A stretch of DNA of 64,000 bases, from assembly GCA_037127315.1 (NCBI GenBank), contig JBBBDQ010001942.1:1157001-1221000 (forward strand), in the 5' to 3' direction. The stretch comes from Ascarosepion bandense (taxonomy: Eukaryota > Mollusca > Cephalopoda > Sepiida > Sepiidae). Shown here in pieces: positions 55,005 to 64,000 of the stretch. Each line of letters starts with the position of its first letter. Position 1 is the stretch's first letter. The translations under genes and the position numbers were made by a program. The notes under the pieces were generated by a model. That model was not told the DNA's origin, did not search any database, and saw only the letters and a program-made list of their open reading frames with translations.

Positions 55005-56110
55005 CATTTTTTTTTTTTTAATCGTATCACCTCGAGCAAGGCAGTAACACCACTGGTGTGCAGGGGGCTACATAAGAGTAAAAAGATTAATTAGAAGAGA
55101 GTGAAGAGAAAGACGAACCAGTTAGAAAGGAGCATGAGAAGGATGGGAAGACAGGTGTGATGACAGTTGCAAAGGTGGAGAGAAAGGAAAGGATATACAG
55201 GGTGATGTAGAAAGAACTAGAGTCAAGTGGTTAAGAGATGAGTATTGACATTGCATTTAAATTCCTGGGGGTTGTAGTTGTCAGGAAAGCAAGAATATGG
55301 AAGTGAGTTCCACAGGCAGGAAGTGCAAGAAAAGAAGCCGGAGGAGTAGAATTGTTGTCTGCATTTGGTTGATCTAACTGTGAATGGGTGAGACCCAGTT
55401 GCCAGTCTGGTTGCACGAGTAAACACCTATTGCAGAGGAACCAGTGACTTAAGTTTGTTGGAGCAGAAGCCATGAAAGTATTTATAGAACAGACAGAGGG
55501 AAGCCACATCCCATCGGTCGAGAAGTGGCTGGAGTCGAGCCGCCAAATTGGTACCTATCACATTACTGATTCTCCTTTGGAGCCTATCAAGAACACTGAG
55601 ATGAACAGCAGGGGCACCTCACCATATATGACAGCAGTACTCCATGCACGACCAAACGGTTGATTTGTATATATGCAGGATGGATTCAGGTGGAAAAAAC
55701 ATCCTGGCCCAACAAAGTGACCCAACCTTCCTAACAGTGGATTTAGTTATTGACTCAATGTAATGGTTCCTATTGAGATCGGAAGGGTAAGGCTGAGGAG
55801 GTGCAGTGTATTTCTCTCAGGGAGACTCGCTTGGTTCATGCTTATGAGAGGCATGAGAGGTTGCCTGTGATGACTGACAAACAGCAGCTTGGTCTTAGAC
55901 GCATTGAAATTTACAAGCCACTTCTTACCCCAATCCACCACAGAATGTAGATCCCTCTCAAGATCAGCAGTAAGGTTATGTTTGTCCACCACCAGATTTC
56001 TTACTGATGCGGGAGTAAATTGTGGTGACATCTGCGTAGATGCCTACTTGGCACTTGATCTCGTCTGGGAGATCATTTATGAAAATAAGGAAAAGTGTTG
56101 GTAACGCTAT
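55005..56110 (-). pseudogene. LINE-2 copy, longest, with mutated catalytic box
   Basis: From 56110 leftwards: FLIFINDLPDEIKCQVGIYA then DVTTIY (the family's YADD box reads YADV here, near 56030), VVDWGKKWLVNFNASKTKLL, MNQASLPERNTLHLLSLTL, then in other frames FFPPESILHIYK, RLQPLLDRWDVASLCL, NTFMASAPTNL and TRLATGSHPFTVRSTKC to the end. The 3' UTR with poly(T) starts at 55006. Loss of the second catalytic Asp plus frame breaks make it inactive. Confidence 0.85.
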
Positions 56111-56352
56111 TGTACTGATATCTCTCATTTCAGCCTATATCACACTTTATGCTATTGTTTTATATCTGACCCCTGTGATAGCCATTGTAACCATTTTGGT
56201 TAGCCAACCCCACCCTATCATTTTGCCTTCTTCTTTTCATAATTTGTGAAATTATCGCAGACAGCTATGGGAATAAGTGTTGGCAACATATCATAATATT
56301 TATCATAACTGTTGACCTGTGTTGGGGTCAGCATTGAAACAGAAAAAAGTTT

Positions 56353-56500
56353 TCTATATTTCTGAGATGAGGTGTTGAAACTATTTATATCTATTTCAAC
56401 ATATATCACCTGAAGATGGCCAGTGCATACAATGGCCAAAACATCATGAATATGGCAATAAAGATGAAATCACCAGTATGAAGGATGTAAATAGTGTAAA
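56353..56500 (+). mobile_element. SINE-B fragment, rearranged
   Basis: tttctatatttctgagatgagg (tail in reverse) followed by atatcacctgaagatggcc, acaatggccaaaacatcatg and aagatgaaatcacc (tail forward). Confidence 0.5.
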
Positions 56501-56669
56501 TTGAAAAGTTATCAATTTCAAATCCTTTCATTTGTACCCACTTCTTAAATTAACAATCAGCATTCATATTTATGATTGTTATTAAAATATTTTGTTAAAG
56601 TTATTAAACTCAAATATTTAATGATGTGATATGGGAATTTCTACAAATATTTTGTCATAGAACTCACCA

Positions 56670-56890
56670 TGAGTTTAAAGAGCTAAAAATGACAGGAAAT
56701 TGTGGAGAGCCGTGATAACCAACATCTTAAATAGACACAACACATTGAATGAGCTTGAGTAAATGGATGGCGAAACAGGGTTTAGGAGAAATAATGAAAA
56801 GACAAAATTTATTAAAAGCTACAAAGGACAGGAAATTGTGGAGAGTCATGATTGCTTATGTCCTGAAAGAATACAGCCCCTAAAGAAAAA
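56670..56890 (+). mobile_element. LINE-1 3' end, duplicated
   Basis: gacaggaaattgtggagagcc and gacaggaaattgtggagagtc occur at ~56690 and ~56829, each followed by the terminal codons (cttaaatagacacaacac; ctgaaagaatacagcc). Confidence 0.6.
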
Positions 56891-57205
56891 AAGTTACTGA
56901 AAAAATTTGGGTGCATTATAAAGATTGTCGATATATAATTTGAAAGGTCAATTTAAAAGGTTTGCGTGTTGATGTCTTGTGCTCAAATACTCCTCCCTTT
57001 TTTTAATATAAACTGCAAGAAAATAATGTTCTAAATGACTCTGGGGTATAAGCTTTTTTTTCTGGCTCAGAAGTTAGGGCAAGTAAATAACATGCTTACA
57101 TCTTTATAATGGCTGAGATCAAGTCAACTTGACCAAGGAAAAGAATGATTTATTTCATTAGTGGAAGTTTTGGGAAACATCTGTCAACGGCATTTGTTTT
57201 TTTTT

Positions 57206-57545
57206 TGTTTTTTTTTTTTAATCATTTCACCCCGAGCAAGGCGGAAATGCCACTGATGTGCAGGGGGTTACATAAATGTAAAAAGATTAATTAGAAAAGA
57301 GTGAGGAGTACAAACTAGTTAGAAAGGAACAATAGAAAGCAGGTGCGATGACAGATACATAGGTGGAGAGAAAGGGAAGGTTATACAGGGGTGGGGAGAG
57401 AGCTAGAGTCTAGTGGTTAGTAGATGAGTATTGACTTTGCATTTAAATTTCTGGAGGTTGTAGCCGTCAGGAAAGCAAGAATATGGGAGTGAGTTCCACA
57501 GACGGGAAGTGTATGAGAGAAGAAGCTGAAAGGTGGAAAGAGTTT
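57206..57545 (-). mobile_element. LINE-2 3' end
   Basis: Poly(T), atcatttcaccccgagcaag, cactgatgtgcagggggtt, then last codons at 57440-57530. Confidence 0.8.
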
Positions 57546-57566
57546 AGTCGTCAGCAATGATTTTAT

Positions 57567-58505
57567 TTCTACTTTTAACTGAATGTGTGAACTTTTTTTT
57601 TATGTGTACATCTAGTGTTGTAGGAATGTTTCTATTTTCCAGACATGGTCAGCACATTATGGCTGTGTTCATAGTTGATGTTACTGAGTATTGCTTTTTA
57701 CTTTTTAACAAAACACTTTCATTATTTTTAGCCCTTTTTATATAATTTACAGAACAGTAAAATTATAAGAACTCAAAAAAATTAAATAAAAATCATCTTT
57801 GTCACCATATGCACAACGTTTTGGCCGTTGTACTCCAGCCTTCTTCAGGTGCTAGGAATTTTGAACAAAACCCTTTAGTACAATCACAGGGGTATATCAT
57901 TCTCATCCCTTTTTCGTAGAGGCTCTTTTTGGTAGCCATGAGTTATCTCTCTCTAACCCTGTAAGTGTGGACTTTTTTTATGTATACATCTTGTATACAT
58001 CTGTAGCCTGGTATTGAACTCACAACTCTTGGGTCAAGTCACAGGAACTAACCAATCTATATCCACTGGACGATGTCTCCTTAAGGACAAGAACAACTGC
58101 CGAATCGCTGAACGTCCGAAACGTACAAATGGCAACAAAGATGAGAACAATAGTCCAAATAATGTAAATACTATAAATACTACCTCATCTCAGAAATATA
58201 GACAAATACTTATAATTCAGATATAAAGTTTTCTATTCAGTGCATAAATTATATAAAAATTGTCTGAATTGTCCAAGCTATACTTTTAACCATTAGCTAT
58301 ACTTTTAACCATTATCAAAGATAAATTTTCATTTTACTTTTAACTGAATATGTAGATTTTTTATTCATGTGTATAGAGATGTAAGAATGTCTTATATTCC
58401 AAACATGGTCAGCATGTTGTAGCTGTGTTCATAGTTGATATGGTTGAGTTTTGGCTTTTTTTTTTATTAATAATGCTTCCATTATTTTTAGCCTATTTTT
58501 ACATG
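57567..58505. repeat. Direct repeat (~170 bp) flanking a SINE-B dimer
   Basis: 57567-57740 and 58336-58505 share acttttaactgaat, catggtcagca, agctgtgttcatagttgat and ttccattatttttagcc. The SINE-B inverted dimer (57793-58210) sits between. A further short piece (gtggactttttttatgtatac) is embedded in the dimer at 57967-58003. Confidence 0.65.
57793..58210. mobile_element. SINE-B inverted dimer, copy 3
   Basis: Minus copy 57793-58054 (head near 58054) and plus tail 58113-58210; joined by a tctccttaaggacaagaac segment that also forms the ends of the MITE at 29808-30181. Confidence 0.7.
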
Positions 58506-58822
58506 TGGATGATGCCATCATATTTGTATTATCAGCAAGTATGTTACTGATAGAGTTTTGTAAGTCTATATGTATATTTAAATGAGACCTAATAGAGCTA
58601 AGACCAGAGAGCTGTAATGTGAGTCTACTTGTTAAACATGTAGTAGTATATTTAATGTAATTATTTATGTATTTGGATTAACCAAGAACAGATTTTTAAC
58701 AGACATGTACATTCATGAATAAAATTGATTCTCTGTAATTTAGATCTTGCAGGAGAATTAATATTTTTAACGAGGTTAGTAGTTTTAAATCTTGTGTAAT
58801 ATATAATTAATTTTGTTTTCTT

Positions 58823-58825
<3 letters not shown>

Positions 58826-58858
<33 letters not shown>
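58826..58858. repeat. (TA)n microsatellite
   Basis: Pure at run. Confidence 0.95.
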
Positions 58859-58860
<2 letters not shown>

Positions 58861-58908
58861 ATGTTTCATAAGATAGTATAGATGTATTGTGTCTACTATT
58901 ATAATAAT

Positions 58909-58973
58909 TCTTTCTAGTTCTCTAATTAGTTTCTTGATGCTCATGAAACCTGTTTAAATGAATAAATGCTGCC

Positions 58974-59013
<40 letters not shown>

Positions 59014-59046
59014 TACACACACACATATATATATATATATAGGCTG

Positions 59047-59088
<42 letters not shown>

Positions 59089-59153
59089 CAGCATTTATTC
59101 ATTTAAACAGGTTTCATGAACATCAAGAAGCTACTTAGAGAACTAGAAAGAAA
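58909..59153. repeat. Large palindrome with (TA)n loop
   Basis: 58909-58978 (tctttctagttctctaa, ttcttgatg-tcatgaaacc, aaatgaataaatgctgcc) is the reverse complement of 59085-59153 with only a few mismatches. The ~105-base loop is nearly all (TA)n with aggctgcc in the middle. It could extrude as a cruciform or be a fold-back element. Confidence 0.9.
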
Positions 59154-59445
59154 ACCCAAAATCCAACCTCAGTTAAAATTATTGTCTACTCATTTAAAAA
59201 ATTTAAGGTCCCACTATGTATCTTACCCAGACAAAATTAAAAAGTGACATGTCTAGATCTAAGCCATCCTGCCCCCTTTCACAACCCAAATATTAAATCT
59301 CCATAGTTACATAATTCTCAGTTTTGACTGACCAATTATGACATACCTAAACGCTTTTTCTTCAACTACCGTTCCCTAATTTTCTAAATAATCATGAATT
59401 CATCTTATATTTTTAAAAAGAATTGCTTTTACTATTTATTTTAAC

Positions 59446-59504
59446 ATATCACATGAAGAGGAATAGTTTTGTTCTGAAACATGAAAATTTTTGTGTAGTG
59501 ATAT
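59446..59504 (+). ncRNA. Hammerhead ribozyme relic (C3 mutated)
   Basis: Stem I ATATCAC (59446-59452) / GTGATAT (59498-59504) is perfect. Stem II 59460-59465 with 59470-59475 (two wobbles), loop GTTT. GAA at 59476-59478. Stem III 59479-59485 with 59490-59496, loop AATT. Cleavage triplet GTA. The core reads ATGAAGA where CTGANGA is required, so the essential C3 is A and cutting should be lost. Shares flanks (tataataaaaatttacaa) with the 20926 copy. Confidence 0.7.
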
Positions 59505-59536
59505 TATGCTTTTATAAACCATTATAATAAAAATTT

Positions 59537-59540
<4 letters not shown>

Positions 59541-59579
<39 letters not shown>
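59541..59579. repeat. (TA)n microsatellite
   Basis: Pure at run about 40 bases downstream of the hammerhead relic, as at the 20926 copy. Confidence 0.95.
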
Positions 59580-59580
<1 letters not shown>

Positions 59581-60480
59581 TGTTTTTAAAACAGGATATA
59601 AAATCCCAACAAAGTTTTTCAGAAATTTCACAAATGAAAATGTTTCATTGAAAATAGATTTGTTCATGTGTATTGTCATTCAAGAATCATATCCAGAAAC
59701 AATAATAATACAACTGTATACTGGTCTAATTTAATTCTGACCAATAACTAGTTAATAATGATTATATATATATATATATATATATATGACAGGTAATCAA
59801 AAAAGTTTAAAGTTGTTAATATATATATATATATATATATATATGACAGATAATGAAAAAAAATATATATAATTTTTAGAACAGGATATAAAATCCCAAC
59901 ACAGTTTTTCAAAAATTTAACAAATAAAAATGTTTCATTGAAAATAGATTTGATCATGTGTGTTGTCATTCAAGATTTCATCAGATCCAAAAATAAAAGA
60001 AAGAAATGTGTGTATGCAAATTTGTATGTATGCTTAAATAATGAATTATTTAGTAATTTTTCCCTAAGCTGTCATTTCTCAGGATTAAAGAAAAGAATGA
60101 AAAGGAGTGACTTTTAAAAAAGCTGTTAATATTTACTCATTATTTTTTCATAATTCTTTAGTTCAGATCAAAAGTTATTAATTTATTTTCCCCAGCTTTT
60201 CTGTATGGAATTGAAGGTAAATCTTTATCTTAAACTTAGAATGTCTGAAAAGCAAGAGATTTGTATTGTCTTTTCTGAAATTAATCCAAAGCAAATCCTT
60301 ATTCAATCCTTTATCATGGGTTGAAAGTAAATCATTCATATGTTTTTTGGGGTATATCCCTGTGTTTTGGTGTTGACAATATGTGTTTAAAATAGGAGAT
60401 AGAATCCTGACAAAGTTTTTTGATAAATTTGACAAGTGGTTAGAGCAAAGGGACTTATGATTCATTATCTAATCATACAC
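59580..60480. repeat. Unclassified repeat, three partial copies
   Basis: 59590-59685 and 59881-59973 are about nine-tenths identical (acaggatataaaatcccaac, atgtttcattgaaaatagat, tgtcattcaag). 60391-60480 is a weaker third copy. In the minus sense short frames read FLKNCVGILYPVLK and LSKNFVRILSPILNT, so an old coding 3' end is possible. (TA)n runs sit at 59763-59788 and 59819-59845. Confidence 0.5.
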
Positions 60481-60516
60481 ACATATAAATAAACACACAT
60501 TTCTTTTTATTTTTGG

Positions 60517-60560
60517 TCTGATGAAGCCTAGAAAGGCAAAACGCGTTATCACATCTAGTT
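60517..60560 (+). ncRNA. Degenerate hammerhead-like core
   Basis: CTGATGA (60519-60525), GCC / GGC stem around tagaaa, then AAAACGCG where GAAAC is expected. Stem I pairs only about four bases. Probably a decayed relative. Confidence 0.25.
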
Positions 60561-60599
60561 TCAATCAAATGCTTTTTCATTTGTCAAATTTCTTTAATA

Positions 60600-61440
60600 T
60601 ATATATCATATCAAGAGAGGAAGCAGGTTTCCCAAATAAAGATTCTATATACAAGCTTTTTTATTTAACCATTACACATGATATAATTTTAATCTGGTTT
60701 CAATTCCAGTGCTTAAAAAACATCTGCATGTAACCAAAAAAATGTTGTCCTCCATACTGGCAATACCCAGTTCTTGATAATGACTAAATTTGTTTGAAAG
60801 AGCCTGAACAAAACCATGAACTTCAGACAGTTTATACACAATGTTGATTATGATGAACAGCTTTTTTGAAAATAGGTAAAAAATATGATAAAAAAAGTTG
60901 ACTCAAGAGTTTAAAATAAATAATATATTTTTGTTTATTTTCTTTAGAGTGATGAGTTAGTCCACTGGTAGCAAAAAGTTGGTTAATAAGGTGGGTATTG
61001 GAAGCAGTCAAGAGAAATGTTTGTTAGTGATAATTTTGAAGTCAGACCATGTTAGGGATAGTAGTAATTTTCAAATAAGGCCAGTGTCCATTCACCTTGT
61101 TTTTCTAGGCAGGGCAGAAATATCATTAGCATATGACCTCTTAACTGCTTCTTCACATGTCATGCATCATGGTTCTTGTTACTACTGCACAGTAACATGT
61201 GAATCAAATGAGCTGTTCTGATGTCCAGTTTTTGTGCTCTCTCCCCCATGATAGTCTCTTCTTCTTATTGGCTAACCAAAGCAAAGGCTTCCTGGCTGCC
61301 TTGTAAAATTTTTCAAAGTAATAATAACAAAAGAACCATTCTATTTGCATTTAGAATTATCCACTTGGCAATAAATAATAAAAATAGTATGAAATACATC
61401 ATTTTTTTTAAAAACTGAGGTGGCCTAATAATTATTGCTG
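60600..61440. other. No gene recognised
   Basis: No supported coding sequence; 61211-61260 is repeated at 62031-62080 (see findings). Confidence 0.4.
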
Positions 61441-61443
61441 CTA

Positions 61444-61445
<2 letters not shown>

Positions 61446-61482
<37 letters not shown>
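61446..61482. repeat. (TA)n microsatellite
   Basis: Pure at run directly against the Helitron 5' end. Confidence 0.95.
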
Positions 61483-61484
<2 letters not shown>

Positions 61485-61506
61485 TATTTATAAATGGAAC
61501 TTTGTA

Positions 61507-61567
<61 letters not shown>

Positions 61568-62034
61568 CCGTTACCTATAGACTCCAAAATGGCTGAACCT
61601 ATTTTCTGCCAAGTTGGTATCAATCACATTACAGACTCTCCATTGTATTTTGTCGAGAACCCCAAGGAGAATAGCAGTGGTTCCAACCAGATGTGGCAGC
61701 AGTATTCAATGCATGGGCGGATGGTAGATTTATATATGTGCAGGATAGATTCAGACGGAAAAAAACTTCCAGGCCCTGCACAGAGAACTAACTTTCATGG
61801 CAGCAGATTTAGCAATGGATTTGATATAGTCATTCCACTTGAGGTCTGCTGAAAGTGTGAGACCAAGGAGGTGTAGTGTTTTACTCTCTGGGAGGCAAGC
61901 CTGGTCCATGCTAATGGGAGGTCGGTGCGATAAGTAAGAAATTTAGCTCTAGAAAGAAATATTCATGCATGGCCAGTTTTATGTTGCATATATATATATT
62001 TCATTAGTTTTAAAGCTTTCATTACACCCGAGCT
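61479..62034 (+). mobile_element. Helitron ends enclosing a LINE-2 piece (chimera)
   Basis: Helitron 5' end (aaacttatttataaatggaac, (GT)n, cgttacctatagactcc) runs to ~61607, then LINE-2 minus sequence (61608-61935: ccaagttggtatcaatcac, gaaccccaaggagaatagcag, ggaaaaaaacttccaggccc, ctaatgggaggtcggtgcg). After a (TA)n stretch, the Helitron 3' end follows (agttttaaagctttcattac, acccgag), broken in the terminal hairpin. Confidence 0.7.
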
Positions 62035-63510
62035 GTTCTGATGTCCAATTTTTGTGCTCTTCTCCCCATGATAGTCTCTTTACACCTGACTACTCAAATA
62101 TGAGGACTCACTCAAAGAGTACAAAATCAGAAGAATTTATTATTTGCTGTTAAAAAGGAGAAAAATAATTTTCCTAAAAAAAAATATTGTTTACCAAGAA
62201 GCCCAATAAAATTAAATTAAAGTAATGATTAAACTGCGAAGTAGGGTTTTTGTCAAAGTATTTTTCCAAACAAATCACATTCATCAAATTTCGTCATTTG
62301 CTTTGCAAAATTAAACGAAATGTACAGTTTATAAGGATGTGCATTGTGGGGCAGTGGATATCGGCTCGGAATGACAAATCAGGAAGCTGAATTTGAATTC
62401 CAGTAGAATTCCTTGCATTCACTTATGCACAAATACCCTTGGAAAGGTATTAATCCATTTCTTCCCTCCAGTTATGGGTTAAATAATAGGACAGAAGTTG
62501 TGATTCATTGGATATTGACTTAGAACGAGAAATCAGGGAGCCAAGTTTGAATTCTAGCTGAATTCCTTTCATTCACTTATGCACAAATACCCTTGGGAAA
62601 GATATTAATCCATCTCTTCCCTCCAGTTATGGGTTAAATAACAGGACAGATGTTGTGATTCAGTGGATATTGACTTAGAACAAGAAATCAAAGAGCCAAG
62701 TTTGAATTCTAGCTGAATTCCTTGCATTCACTTATACACAAATACCCTTGGGAAAGATATTAATCCATCTCTTCCCTCCAGTTATGGGTTAAATAACAGG
62801 ACAGATGTTGTGATTCAGTGGATATTGACTTAGAACAAGAAATCAGGGAGCCAAGTTTGAATTCTAGCTGAATTCCTTGCATTCACTTATGCACAAATAC
62901 CCTTGGGAAAGATATTAATCTGTCTCTTCCCTCCAGTTATGGGTTAAATAACAGGACAGATGTTGTGATTCAGTGGATATTGATTAAGAACGAGAAATCA
63001 GGGAGCCAAGTTTGAATTCCAGCTGAATTCCTTGCATTTACTTATGCACAAATACCCAACAGCGGAGAATAAAAAACAAAATTAAAAAAAAAAGTGCTTG
63101 CCATGAAGTCCTATAAAGTTAAATTAAATTAAATCAAATAAATTATTAAACCATGATGTAGGGTTTTCGTCAAAAGTATTTTTCTAAACAAATCAGCTTA
63201 TTCAAATTTTACTGATTGGTTTCAAAAATGAATATTTGTAAATATCAACAAAAATGCTTCAAAAAGTTGAAATTTGTTCCAGAAAGAAATATCTATGCAT
63301 GGTCACTTGGATGCAGAATGCTCAAGAGTAAGAAATCCTAAAAATTTAGAAATTTTATTAAAAGTTATTGTTTATGAAGGCCTATAAAATTAGAGAAATT
63401 ATTAAAGCATGAAGTAGGGTTTTATCAAAGTATTTTTCCAAATAAATCTGCTTATTCAGATTTTATTGATTGGTTTGCAAAATTGAACGAAATGTTGAGT
63501 TTGTAAATCT
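61935..63510. repeat. Dispersed tandem unit, three partial copies, split by a SINE array
   Basis: Blocks near 62170-62330, 63090-63320 and 63355-63510 share aagtagggtttt-tcaaagtatttttcc, aaataaatctgcttattcaaatttt, gattggtttgcaaaatt-aacgaaatg; two also hold ccagaaagaaatat-tatgcatgg. Unit length ~270-330 bases; family unknown. Confidence 0.65.
62336..63058 (+). repeat. 155-bp tandem array of SINE-A heads
   Basis: acagatgttgtgattcagtgg-type starts recur at 62491, 62646, 62801 and 62956 (exactly 155 bases apart). Each unit is the SINE-A head plus centre (gagccaagtttgaattc, atgcacaaatacccttgggaaag, ccctccagttatgggttaaataacagg). The first unit (62337) has the ancestral gcattgtggggcagtgg start. There are four full units and one partial, and none has the SINE tail. 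Confidence 0.95.
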
Positions 63511-64000
63511 TGACAGAAAATGTTAGGAATAACTTCAATTATATAAGATACTGTGAGGATTTCAACATGTGTCAGTACGTTACAAAGAAATTATCATGCA
63601 TAAAACACATACACACTTTCAGTCTTTCATTGACATATTTGATTTTTCCATTTCTGACAACAAAAATTAACAGCGAGAATCAGTTTTGAAGGAACAGTAA
63701 GGCTAATTATCTAGTTTTCGTAAGCAGCATATATAAAGAAATTACCGCTACTGCTACAACAAATTTTGTAAACATTGCCGACAGATGTATGCAAATATTG
63801 TTTAGTGCACAACAAAATCAGATCAATAGCAGCTCCGCCACTGATTGCTTACAGTCAAATCATACTGAAAGCACCAACGTCTATTATATCAGTGATGCCA
63901 AATGAGATCAGTATTTAGGTGGCTGCTTAAGAATATCTTCAAAGTGGTAAGCATCAATAATGTTGGCTTATCCTCGGTACTTGGTTAGGTTATTTCTACA
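63511..64000. other. No gene recognised
   Basis: Ordinary A+T-rich sequence up to the window edge. Confidence 0.4.

Overview
This is a gene-poor, A+T-rich window from an animal nuclear genome. It is packed with retrotransposon and DNA-transposon remnants, microsatellites and minisatellites. No host protein-coding gene, functional rRNA gene or canonical tRNA gene is supported. The mix of tRNA-derived SINEs, a SINE with a 5S rRNA head, RTE/BovB-like, CR1/L2-like and Jockey-type LINEs, Tc1/mariner and hAT remnants and short Helitrons suits a mollusc. A cephalopod (octopus-like) is my best guess; that is inference, not proof.

Family names used here. SINE-A: tRNA-like head, central domain, and tail with a 'catgtctc...gagacatg' hairpin and actgactga repeats. 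SINE-B: tRNA-like head and a tail ending near 'acctcatctcagaaatatag'. 5S-SINE: a 5S rRNA head fused to the SINE-A head plus its own tail. SINE-C: a single tRNA-like head followed by a hammerhead-like ribozyme. LINE-1: RTE/BovB-like, ending in aag repeats. LINE-2: CR1/L2-like, ending near 'caagcaaggcattccac' read on the opposite strand. LINE-3: Jockey-like.

Layout. 1-9.7 kb: LINE-2 end, degenerate mariner, two copies of a SINE-A dimer, LINE-1 fragments. 9.8-15.7 kb: palindromic SINE-B dimer, 5S-SINE running into a 90-bp minisatellite, then a duplicated LTR-like region. 15.7-17.5 kb: duplicated SINE-A locus with copia-like and mariner pieces wedged in. 19.4-21.5 kb: Tc1-like element with a Helitron inside, related MITEs, and a near-complete hammerhead ribozyme. 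21.6-31.4 kb: LINE-2, tandem repeats, SINEs, a transposase end grown into a 74-bp array, and a 5S-SINE with a 12-bp target duplication. 34.2-43.1 kb: one Jockey-like LINE broken by several nested insertions. 44-57.5 kb: hAT remnants, LINE-2 and LINE-1 copies, Helitrons, and SINE-C. 57.5-64 kb: SINE-B inverted dimer, a large palindrome, a second hammerhead copy, a Helitron/LINE chimera, and a tandem array of SINE-A heads.

Nothing here acts as a pathway. The parts interact as a record of nested transposition. Non-autonomous SINEs probably borrow LINE machinery. Target-site duplications and internal paralogous 'empty sites' let several insertion boundaries be read directly. The most interesting signals are the self-cleaving ribozyme motifs (two related copies with covarying stems, plus one in a SINE tail) and the modular SINEs (5S-tRNA chimera, dimers moved as units, tandem head array).
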